A DNA stretch of 64,000 nucleotides. Origin: Snodgrassella communis. Lineage in GTDB: Bacteria; Pseudomonadota; Gammaproteobacteria; Burkholderiales; Neisseriaceae. The notes under the pieces are model-generated. The model searched no databases and had not been told where the DNA came from. It worked only from the letters and a program-made list of their open reading frames with translations. The stretch's first letter is position 1, and each line of letters starts with the position of its first letter. The position numbers and the translations under genes were made by a program. Below, piece after piece: positions 56,624 to 64,000 of the stretch. The stretch lies in NCBI RefSeq assembly GCF_914768045.1, contig NZ_CAJZCD010000007.1, positions 1 through 64,000 of the forward strand. The letters run 5' to 3'.

Positions 56624-58825
56624 TTAAAACGTGTAGCGTAAACCAACATTAAATGTCCGTCCCGGCGCTGAATAGAAATCAGCATTATATTTATTTAGCT
56701 TAGTGGCATTACCATCACTCTGGCCGGAAGTCCCCGCCTGACTGTTCACATTCGGCATCATGTACGCGATATCCGCCCAGTTCCAGTATTTTTGATTGAA
56801 TACATTATTAACACCGGCGCGAAAGCTCAAATGCTTAGTCGGCTTCCAGTAGCCCCCAAAATCAACTAAAGCATAATTCCTTGATGGATTGTAATATCCC
56901 GTATTCTGCAAATCACCGTCATCCTTCTTCGCTACATAAGTAAAATCCAGATTCGCGCCCCAGACATCACCCTCATAAGCCAAACCCAACTTCACCTTAA
57001 CCGGCATAACAGAATTCAATGGCTGATCAACACCATTCTGACGAATCGAACCACGCGAATAGGCAATCGACCCACTTGCTTTCCAGTCTTGGGCAAAATT
57101 CCAGCGCGTATAGGCCTCACCGCCATAGATATGCGCTTTACTGAAATTCTGCGCCTGCAATACCAGCGTTTGATAGCGGCTCCACACCGCCGGCAATGAC
57201 ACCTGATCAGCAATATTCACATAATCAATGAAATTCTTATAATGATTATCGAATCCGGCTATACCATATTCGAATATATTATTTTTGCCACGTATACCCA
57301 GTTCAAAATTATTAGCCGTTTCTGCCTTCAAATTCGGATTACCCCAAGAACTGTAATTACCCGGATTCCAAGAAGAGGCCAGTTGCTGTGAAGATGGTGC
57401 ATTAAAGCCACGTGCATACTGGAAATAGGGCACCAGCAAAGGACTTATCTGATAGGAAATACCCAAGCGCGGCGTAATTGCACCTTGATGCTTCTTACGC
57501 AAATCCCCGATACTATTATCAGTTCCAGTAAAAAAACCACCATCATCAGGTTTCATATTATAGTAATGCGCCGACACACCCGGGCTTACCACCAGATTCC
57601 CCCACTGCAAATCACCATCAACATACATACTGGTGCGAATAGTCTTATTATCTGCATTCGGTTTTGATCTGGCATAATATCCCTGCCAGTCACTGCTTAA
57701 TTCATGACGAGCAAAACTTAACCCATAACGCCAGTCCTGATTCAAACCACCACCATCAAAATGAGCGCGCCAGTCAGTAGTCAACCCCCATACCTTATCC
57801 CGATTGCCAAATTCAAAAGCACAGCGATTTCTTACCCCCGGAATCATACTGCTACACCCGCGGACATACTGGCGGTGAGTTACCGAATCAGTTTTGGTTT
57901 GCTGCCAGTAAAGCTGCGTTTTACCCTCATAAATTAACCCTTCACCACTATAAAAATCATGCCCCAGCGAAAACCGCGTTTTCTTATTATCATCTGCGCC
58001 ACCAATATCCGTATAAGACCGATTAACCTGTGACAGCGAATCAGTCCACTGATTACGGCTCAGATATTCAGCCGTAAAATTAATAGCATTTTTATCATTA
58101 ATATCAAACTCATGCTTAGTCAGAAAATAGCGACCATTGTGGTCAACAGGATCTGCCTTGGTTCGCAATGCCCCTTTGCCACCAACATCACCACGATTAT
58201 CTGACTCATTACCCTTACGATAAGTACCCAGCACCATACCGCGCCAGTAACCATTTTTCAAAGCGGCCGCACCAGTTATCGCTGTAGATCTATCCACACT
58301 ATTGTATTGAGTATCAACATAGCCGCCCTGATTTTCTCCCTGCAAAATTTCATCCGCAGACAGCGTTTGCATAGCCACCACGCCACCCAAACCAAAGCCA
58401 CGGGCATTCTTACTGATATCCACACTACTGAGTGCAGAAACATCCATAAAATTACCACGCCCAAAAATAGCATACTGTCCTGTATGCTTCATTTCATTCG
58501 CCTCCGGCAAATCAATACCATCAATACTCATCGCCACACGATTACCACTCAGACCACGAATATTCACACTGTCATTACCCTGTCGCGTCCCCTGAGTATC
58601 CAGCACTTCCACACCCGGAATATCCCTTAATGCAGTTTTCAAATCCACTGCACCTTTTTTCTGAATAGCCTCCGCCTTAACCTTAGTACCTTTAAAAACA
58701 CTGGGGGCGACTGATTTTGCCTCAACATAAACTGTTGGCAAATGAACCACACCCTCAGCATATCCCATTGCCGGCAAGCCGATACAAACTATAGCCAGCG
58801 CAATAATATTGGGTGAGCGACGCAT
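56624..58825 (-). CDS. hmuR: TonB-dependent heme/hemoglobin receptor HmuR
   Basis: Outer-membrane receptor of 733 aa. The signal peptide (about 1-23) is followed by a plug domain (about 30-160, with DVSALSSVDISKNARGFGLGG) and a 22-strand barrel ending in VGLRYTF (terminal aromatic). The heme-receptor signature appears as ARGFNAPSSQQLASSWNPG and SWGNPNLKAET, the FRAP- and NPNL-like boxes of hemoglobin receptors. It is the first gene of the hmuRSTUV cluster, expressed from a promoter overlapped by Fur-type boxes. It lacks an adjacent tonB-exbBD set. Confidence 0.93.
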   Translation of the reverse strand: MRRSPNIIALAIVCIGLPAMGYAEGVVHLPTVYVEAKSVAPSVFKGTKVKAEAIQKKGAVDLKTALRDIPGVEVLDTQGTRQGNDSVNIRGLSGNRVAMSIDGIDLPEANEMKHTGQYAIFGRGNFMDVSALSSVDISKNARGFGLGGVVAMQTLSADEILQGENQGGYVDTQYNSVDRSTAITGAAALKNGYWRGMVLGTYRKGNESDNRGDVGGKGALRTKADPVDHNGRYFLTKHEFDINDKNAINFTAEYLSRNQWTDSLSQVNRSYTDIGGADDNKKTRFSLGHDFYSGEGLIYEGKTQLYWQQTKTDSVTHRQYVRGCSSMIPGVRNRCAFEFGNRDKVWGLTTDWRAHFDGGGLNQDWRYGLSFARHELSSDWQGYYARSKPNADNKTIRTSMYVDGDLQWGNLVVSPGVSAHYYNMKPDDGGFFTGTDNSIGDLRKKHQGAITPRLGISYQISPLLVPYFQYARGFNAPSSQQLASSWNPGNYSSWGNPNLKAETANNFELGIRGKNNIFEYGIAGFDNHYKNFIDYVNIADQVSLPAVWSRYQTLVLQAQNFSKAHIYGGEAYTRWNFAQDWKASGSIAYSRGSIRQNGVDQPLNSVMPVKVKLGLAYEGDVWGANLDFTYVAKKDDGDLQNTGYYNPSRNYALVDFGGYWKPTKHLSFRAGVNNVFNQKYWNWADIAYMMPNVNSQAGTSGQSDGNATKLNKYNADFYSAPGRTFNVGLRYTF

Positions 58826-58869
58826 AACAAATTAACCCCTTTTGACGAGATTTAATATAAAGACAGCAC

Positions 58870-58899
58870 ATTGTAAACAATAATCATTATCTTATACAA
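58870..58899 (-). promoter_or_regulatory. Promoter of hmuR overlapped by a Fur-type box
   Basis: On the minus strand TTGTAT (58894-58899) and TACAAT (58870-58875) are separated by 18 bases. The spacer carries GATAATGATTATTGTTT (58877-58893 region), close to the Fur consensus GATAATGATAATCATTATC. Iron-replete repression is therefore likely. Confidence 0.65.
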
Positions 58900-58910
58900 G
58901 TAGTAATAGG

Positions 58911-58931
58911 AATTATTCTTATTATCATTAA
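58911..58931 (-). promoter_or_regulatory. Second Fur-like box upstream of the hmuR promoter
   Basis: Minus strand AATGATAATAAGAATAATT, an additional Fur-like 19-mer about 12 bases upstream of the -35 element. Tandem Fur boxes are common in front of heme receptor genes. Confidence 0.5.
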
Positions 58932-59668
58932 ATCCCATTATCTAAACACCGGCCTGAGACCAATTACACCAGTCTCATACACTAGCCAGCAAGTATCGAT
59001 ACACAGTAAACACAGATCATTTCATCATTGCGCCAAAACATCTTGCTTCAAATACCATAGTTTGCAAGTCAATAGCGCATTCATAACATACAACGCCATA
59101 ACCAGCGCTGAAAATATTACCTATTCAAATCAAATAGAAAAGACTTAAAAACCACCACACCGTCTTCACAGCTAAAAATGCATACTCTGTATAATTACCT
59201 TATAGCTTGAACTTATTCATAGCAGCAACAGCAGAATAAATACTACTCATTAATATCCAATTCATATCTGCTCAGCAAAAAATTGCCGTCTATGAATAAC
59301 ATCAAAATACCAATACCATAACAGCTATAATAAAATCACCTGATATCCCAGATAACCATGCAGCTTGGCCGTGCTTTCCAGCATAAACCCCTTACCAAAC
59401 CCAAAGCACAGACCTTTGATTTTCTGGTAAACGATGGTGGCTTATCCGCTATCCTGCCTAACGGAACAGCAAAACCGGATAATAAGACCAATACAAACCA
59501 AGCAAATAAATCAAATACGAAGAACATAACAGGCGCAATTCAATTGTTTTTATACTGCAAAATAATTAAAATAGATTTAATTTAGTAAATAATCGATTCT
59601 GAATTTAGTGGCTGGCTAACAATCCCGATTGCCACAGTAGTGCAGAAAAAAGTAAAGAGGTGATTATC
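58932..59668. other. Intergenic region between hmuR and the M48 gene, with a coding-like patch
   Basis: About 740 bases. Most is AT-rich and empty. Between about 59340 and 59530 the base composition is higher in GC, and open frames exist on both strands (75 and 63 codons). I do not recognise a family in either. No ribosome binding site supports a start. It could be the end of a decayed gene. Confidence 0.4.
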
Positions 59669-59720
59669 TTGAATAAAAACACCGCAGCACATACATTCTC
59701 GCTGAAAGAGCGAATCTATC

Positions 59721-59729
59721 TTTTTTTTT
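59721..59729 (+). repeat. Homopolymer T9 tract near the start of the M48 gene
   Basis: Nine consecutive T. Upstream, TTG at 59669 with a strong ribosome binding site (AGAGGTG) opens a frame that runs into the tract. With nine T it stops at the TAA around 59762-59764; with ten T it joins the peptidase frame. This is the usual structure of slipped-strand phase-variable genes in Neisseriaceae. Confidence 0.6.
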
Positions 59730-59739
59730 CATCATTTTA

Positions 59740-61683
59740 TTGCCACTTCTCAGCATTCGCCTAAGCTTTCACCTTTACCCCTCGCCACAACAGCTTGAGA
59801 GCATCAATCAGGAAATCATTCAGCTTTCATTGCAACAGCAGGCATTGCAACAGCAGGCATTGCTACAACAGCCTGAAACCCCTAATAATTACAGCCAGCG
59901 TTGTGAAATCACAAACAAGATTAAACAGCATAACTTCACACTGACGTATGCCAAACCACTCGCCATAGGCGGCATATTTAGCGGTGGCATGTGTATCTTT
60001 ACCGGTGTGATTGCTTTACTCCTCATTCAACGCTTAGGTCGAAAAGCTGGCAAATCTGGAAAACAATTGCACACTAATTTTACCAGTGCTTCATACATTA
60101 TGCGGGCTATTCTACTGATATTGCCCATCAGCCTTTTTCTGTCTTTTTCATCCAGTCTTTTTATACTCACCGATGGTTTAATACTGACTAAATTAGCCAT
60201 TGGCCTGATTGCCGTGGCAGGATTATGTCGCTCCATTTGGGAAATTTATAACAAAAAGAATATTACCGCAGAAACCAGCGTAAACGGCGTACTTATCACA
60301 TCAGAAACCAATCCCAAACTATACAAACTGATTGAGAAAATCGTTCAGAAGCTTGAATTAAACGTTATGCCAGACAATATAGTATTTTGCATAGGACATG
60401 GCTTTAAAATAAGTAATCAAACAATTTATCTGTATCCGCGCCAAACCATATTGACTGGAAATACCTTATATCTTGATAGTACTTATATCAATTATTTAAC
60501 CTTAGCCGAGTTAAGCAGCATAATAGCACATGAATTGAGCCATATTGCCAGCAATGACCCGAGCCTGCCTAAAAACTTTTATCGTCAGATTGACAGATTA
60601 ACCGAAACCATTACTTCTTTTTCCCGATCCCGTTTATTCTATCCCGCATATCTGTTATCCAAACAATATTACTGCTCATTCAACCGAGCAATACGGCAAT
60701 GGAATTGTTCCAGAGAATATAGAGCAGATTCAAATGCTTTAAAAATCATCCCCAAAGAGTACCTTGCCTTAGCATTAAGTAAAATACACCTTCTGCAAGT
60801 GCCCATCAATCAGGCACTGGATAATTATTACCATAACGCACATACAACCCATCTGCCTTTAGATTATGTTACCCACTATGTAGCACAATCAGAAATACCT
60901 TCGCTTAGCAAACTGCTAAAAAAACAACCTTCTGTTTACGACACCCACCCGACTTTAGCTCAACGGCTATCTGCCATTAAATATCGCGAATTAAATCGCC
61001 TGTGTGGTTTGCTTATCAGCATCAGCCCAACCACACTGCTAACAGAGCTGTTCAGTCATGAAGTAAACGCCCTGCAAGCAAATTACCAAAAAAATATACG
61101 GAAAATAGCTGAAACCAATATCAACTATCTTAAAAAACACATCAATAATCATCAGCAAACCATTACCATAAAACAAGGCGGGATTATCAGATTATTGCTG
61201 CGTTCCTTACTGGCAAGCCTGTTTATCTTAATAACATACGCCTTTTTAATAGCTGATGAAAAACACGATTCTGAATGGCTAATAACCGTCATTATCCTTT
61301 CAATAATCAGTATTTTCTGTTTACGCAGATGCTACAAAATGTATCAATGTATTGGTTCGCCACTGCTTACCATCACACCGCAAGGATTAGTCCTCCCCTG
61401 CTTCGAAAAAGCCATCCCTTGGGAGCAGATAATCCATTATCAGATAAATGAAATTATGTATAAAAAACTAAACATTTATCTCAGTCCTGCATTTAACCCG
61501 GGCAAATTTAAAACCGGTGGAGCAAAAATAAAATATAACAGACAAAATAATCATATCCAGATAACTGCCTATGAAATCAAAGGCAAAATAAACTTACCAG
61601 ACTGCGCCCCTTTAATATCAAACTATATAATAACAGCTACAGCCCGAGTAGAACTGCAACTATTTACACAGAACAAAGAATAA
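59740..61683 (+). CDS. Membrane-bound M48-type metallopeptidase, possibly phase-variable
   Basis: Predicted zinc peptidase, 647 aa as read from the TTG at 59740. The HExxH site is HELSH (His264, Glu265, His268) with the third ligand in REYRADSNA (Glu326), as in M48/HtpX enzymes. Hydrophobic segments are near 76-97, 118-143, 150-165 and a pair at about 488-525; a beta-rich C-terminal domain follows. No ribosome binding site precedes 59740. The better start, TTG 59669 with AGAGGTG, is one base out of frame across the T9 tract; restoring it gives an N-terminal helix (ERIYLFFFIILLPLLSI). So the present copy may be in an OFF or frameshifted state. Confidence 0.75.
   Translation: MPLLSIRLSFHLYPSPQQLESINQEIIQLSLQQQALQQQALLQQPETPNNYSQRCEITNKIKQHNFTLTYAKPLAIGGIFSGGMCIFTGVIALLLIQRLGRKAGKSGKQLHTNFTSASYIMRAILLILPISLFLSFSSSLFILTDGLILTKLAIGLIAVAGLCRSIWEIYNKKNITAETSVNGVLITSETNPKLYKLIEKIVQKLELNVMPDNIVFCIGHGFKISNQTIYLYPRQTILTGNTLYLDSTYINYLTLAELSSIIAHELSHIASNDPSLPKNFYRQIDRLTETITSFSRSRLFYPAYLLSKQYYCSFNRAIRQWNCSREYRADSNALKIIPKEYLALALSKIHLLQVPINQALDNYYHNAHTTHLPLDYVTHYVAQSEIPSLSKLLKKQPSVYDTHPTLAQRLSAIKYRELNRLCGLLISISPTTLLTELFSHEVNALQANYQKNIRKIAETNINYLKKHINNHQQTITIKQGGIIRLLLRSLLASLFILITYAFLIADEKHDSEWLITVIILSIISIFCLRRCYKMYQCIGSPLLTITPQGLVLPCFEKAIPWEQIIHYQINEIMYKKLNIYLSPAFNPGKFKTGGAKIKYNRQNNHIQITAYEIKGKINLPDCAPLISNYIITATARVELQLFTQNKE
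59828..59872 (+). repeat. 15-bp tandem repeat in the M48 gene
   Basis: CATTGCAACAGCAGG occurs twice in a row and a third, imperfect copy follows (CATTGCTACAACAGC). It codes for repeated LQQQA, part of a glutamine-rich coiled stretch. Copy number could vary between strains without changing the frame. Confidence 0.7.
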
Positions 61684-62035
61684 TCAATACATCGCAACAG
61701 CAGCTAGCAGAAGATTTTGATAGCGTATTGAAACAAATCGTTCTTGTGAATATATTTTTAAAATTAAAAATTTACAGCTTTAATCATGCAGTTAAATATT
61801 GAATTAACCATAAAGAAGCTGAAATGGCTACACTAATTTGCACAACTTTTTAGGCAATTAGTTAGAAATAACTGATTTGGTGCTACAACCAGCATTAAAA
61901 AATAGACAATGCCGATTCGGAACTGGAAAATGCAATCAGTCGATTTAACACAGCAGTTGGTGACAGAATTAACTGTCACCTGTTGTAGCAGCAAAATACA
62001 CAAAATTCAGTATAAGGCCGATTAAACACTAGCAA
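61684..62035. other. Intergenic region with a gene-remnant-like frame
   Basis: About 350 bases between the M48 gene and the subtilase. One plus-strand frame reads NADSELENAISRFNTAVGDRIN with a stop at 61986-61988, which looks like protein but has stops just upstream. It resembles, weakly, the C-terminal helix of LemA proteins, a frequent neighbour of M48 genes; low certainty. The hairpin GGTGACAG/CTGTCACC at 61959-61980 may terminate either gene. Confidence 0.35.
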
Positions 62036-64000
62036 CTAATCCCATTTAATATCCTCATTCATAATCTGATGGATTTCCACGCGAGTGTTAACATCAAGTT
62101 TATTAACAATCCAGCCTTGTAAATGACAATTTCTGATAAATTCATCAATTCTATTTTGGCCTTTCATTTCTTTTAACGTAACCACTACGCCAAAACGAAT
62201 CTCCTCTCCATCTTTAGGATCTAACCTGTTAGTCGTTTTAATTTCCATGCCCCAATTTGTATTTTTATATGAGCATTTTGGAGTTAATCTTTTTTTATTA
62301 ATTGATTCTGATATATATTTAACATTATCCCATTTTCGGAATTGACTTCGAGCGTCAGATTCTGATAAATAATAATCTTCATCTGTTTCAAGATTCTGCT
62401 TATCACCTTTAATATCTTTAATCTTGCCCTTATTATCAATTCGGCCAAAGTGCAAATTTAATTCAGTATTGGTATAGTCGACACCTTGATTTCTATTACA
62501 TTTCGGAAAATAGCACATAGTTGCTCTGGCAAAAAAAGGATATTTATTATGAACTAAAGGAACAGGAAATTCGTAATTGTATGTATTCCATTTTTTACTT
62601 ACATCTGTTACTACAAATTTTACTTCATCTTCTTTAGTTGTGATAATGTCGTTTATATGAATTGGCACGATACCATGGCCAAATTCAGCAATTTCTTGAG
62701 GATTTGGCTGCTTCCATTCTTTTGCTGCATCAATAATCATAGCCTTGGCTAATTCTCTATTAAGGCCTAAAACATCAATTAGATAAGATAACTTACGCGC
62801 TATCCACGGTGCTGCAAAAGATGTTCCTGCAACCTTAGTCTCTCCTGAACCTTCGTGCACGCATATATATTCATCATCACTACCACCATAATAGCTCACA
62901 TCAGGTTTGGCAAAAAATGATAATACAATCCCTTTCCTCCCATATTTAGGCGGTAAATTATTTTTAGTTACAGAATTAACTATCATACTATTAATAGAAT
63001 CGGCAGGAGAACCTATTCTTTCAACTTCTTCATTAGGCTTATTGGTGCCGGCAATAACAAAAATCACATCATTATCATATTGGATCTGGTCTAATACTGC
63101 GGCTTCAGCAGAAATAAAATTATCATTAATCTCTTGATTACTGCCCAATGACAGATTCCAAACCTTAATATCCGTATTTGCGGCAATAATCTCTTTAATT
63201 TGTTTGATAATTGTAAAAGATGAGAAATACGCACCAGTCGCCACCCCAAAATGGCGAACTCTAAACCGACCACAACCATCCTCCAGCCATGGATTTAATC
63301 TTGGTCCATCAACAATAATAGATGATATGGCTGTGCCATGTTTATAATCATTAGCTGTTTTTGGGATACTGGCATCTACTTTATTATGATATTCAACCCA
63401 TTCATTGAAGTAGACACTTTGGTCAAAAAGTGTATCGATTACGCCAATGGTTGGTTCTGCATTAGGAGCAGGAATAAATATCTGCTCTTGTTGTCTTTGC
63501 TGAATAAAATCTTCAGGAGACAAACAAGATAAATCTACAGCAGCCATGGAAATCAGATATGGAGCTTTTAAAGATAAAATTTTAGTTTGATTGGCATCTA
63601 GATATACAGTCAATCTATCTAAAATCCGGCTGGAAAGAATCTTAATACCATATTTCTCCAGCAGCTCTACTGTATCTGTTTTGGTATCATATAAGGTTAT
63701 AATACCTTGTACTATTTGCTCTGTTGTTTCTTCTACATTAAAGCCATCAATATATGAAGCATCAGCTATTACTTGCTTAAATGCAAACTTACTTAGATTA
63801 AATTTCTTATAGGGAATATTATTCATTATTTCCTTATCATCAAGTTTCTTTTTATCTATCTGGCCATTGAAATAAACATTCAGAACATTGATGGAATTTT
63901 GTAGTAAGGAAATACTGTTAGTTAAATCGACAGCATCCAGATAATAAGTAATTATATGTTTAGTTTGGTTCTGATTAAACTTAGCACCTACAACAGCAGA
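62036..64000 (-). CDS. Subtilase-family (S8) serine peptidase, IetS-like, 5' end outside window
   Basis: The frame is open from the stop at 62036 right to the window edge, 654 codons without an interruption. The ATG at 63826 is internal: 58 codons continue in frame above it, reading VVGAKFNQNQTKHIITYYLD and onwards. Counting from that ATG, the S8 catalytic triad is Asp131 (GVIDTLFD), His163 (DYKHGTAISS) and Ser336 (VAGTSFAAPW), with the oxyanion Asn262 in IAGTN. There is no signal peptide in view. Such cytosolic S8 proteins with long flanking domains act with an AAA ATPase in IetAS antiphage systems; the ATPase would lie beyond the right edge, so this is inference. The composition is AT-rich, unlike housekeeping neighbours. 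Confidence 0.8.
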   Translation of the reverse strand, partial: SAVVGAKFNQNQTKHIITYYLDAVDLTNSISLLQNSINVLNVYFNGQIDKKKLDDKEIMNNIPYKKFNLSKFAFKQVIADASYIDGFNVEETTEQIVQGIITLYDTKTDTVELLEKYGIKILSSRILDRLTVYLDANQTKILSLKAPYLISMAAVDLSCLSPEDFIQQRQQEQIFIPAPNAEPTIGVIDTLFDQSVYFNEWVEYHNKVDASIPKTANDYKHGTAISSIIVDGPRLNPWLEDGCGRFRVRHFGVATGAYFSSFTIIKQIKEIIAANTDIKVWNLSLGSNQEINDNFISAEAAVLDQIQYDNDVIFVIAGTNKPNEEVERIGSPADSINSMIVNSVTKNNLPPKYGRKGIVLSFFAKPDVSYYGGSDDEYICVHEGSGETKVAGTSFAAPWIARKLSYLIDVLGLNRELAKAMIIDAAKEWKQPNPQEIAEFGHGIVPIHINDIITTKEDEVKFVVTDVSKKWNTYNYEFPVPLVHNKYPFFARATMCYFPKCNRNQGVDYTNTELNLHFGRIDNKGKIKDIKGDKQNLETDEDYYLSESDARSQFRKWDNVKYISESINKKRLTPKCSYKNTNWGMEIKTTNRLDPKDGEEIRFGVVVTLKEMKGQNRIDEFIRNCHLQGWIVNKLDVNTRVEIHQIMNEDIKWD

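Overview
The window is a chromosomal segment from a betaproteobacterium of the family Neisseriaceae. The base composition is moderately AT-rich. Gene content and order resemble Neisseria-type genomes (a pilB-pilC-pilD-coaE-zapD-yacG block, pilT-pilU, ibaG-murA, a DksA with a single cysteine, a MafI-type immunity gene, DUS-like hairpins). A bee-gut Snodgrassella-like organism is my best guess, made from memory and not tested.

Layout. 1-6.3 kb, minus strand: 5' part of tuf, tRNA-Thr/Gly/Tyr, a 2[4Fe-4S] ferredoxin, rsmD, topA, smg and dprA. 6.6-17.6 kb: a DUF2071 protein, ruvC, murU, the retraction ATPases pilU and pilT, the PLP genes yggS and pdxY (convergent), a nuclease remnant, a VWA lipoprotein, then proC-yggT. 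17.7-24.4 kb: dksA, a TM2 protein, rnhB-lpxB, a tRNA-Pro/Arg/His cluster, folD, a membrane protein and gapA. 24.6-38 kb, plus strand: an M61 peptidase, an RpfE-like gene with recJ, the type IV pilus assembly genes pilB-pilC-pilD continuing into coaE-zapD-yacG, an ABC-2 exporter, ibaG and murA. 38.3-45 kb: cysT-cysW-cysA (minus) without a binding-protein gene, ppc, and grpE behind a heat-shock-like promoter. 45.1-50 kb is an AT-richer accessory stretch: a secreted cupin, an orphan MafI-like immunity protein, an anchored hypothetical, a two-motif aspartyl protease and a type II restriction-modification pair. 50.2-58.9 kb: a polar amino-acid ABC importer and a complete heme-uptake locus (hmuR-hmuS-hmuT-hmuU-hmuV) behind a promoter with Fur-like boxes. 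59.7-64 kb: an M48-type membrane metallopeptidase preceded by a T9 tract, then a subtilase whose frame runs off the right edge.

Functional groups: type IV pili (extension motor PilB, platform PilC, prepilin peptidase PilD, retraction ATPases PilT/PilU); DprA, RecJ, RuvC and TopA in DNA processing; heme acquisition from outer membrane to cytosol; envelope synthesis (MurA, MurU, LpxB). Candidate conflict or defence genes are the R-M pair, the MafI-like protein and the IetS-like subtilase.

The points most worth a second look are: the T9 tract that appears to put the N-terminal membrane helix of the M48 peptidase out of frame; the subtilase whose unseen upstream neighbour would decide whether it is an IetAS-type defence pair; the DpnM-like methylase with an atypical PD-(D/E)XK partner; the lone MafI; and DUS-like 12-mers placed in terminator hairpins.
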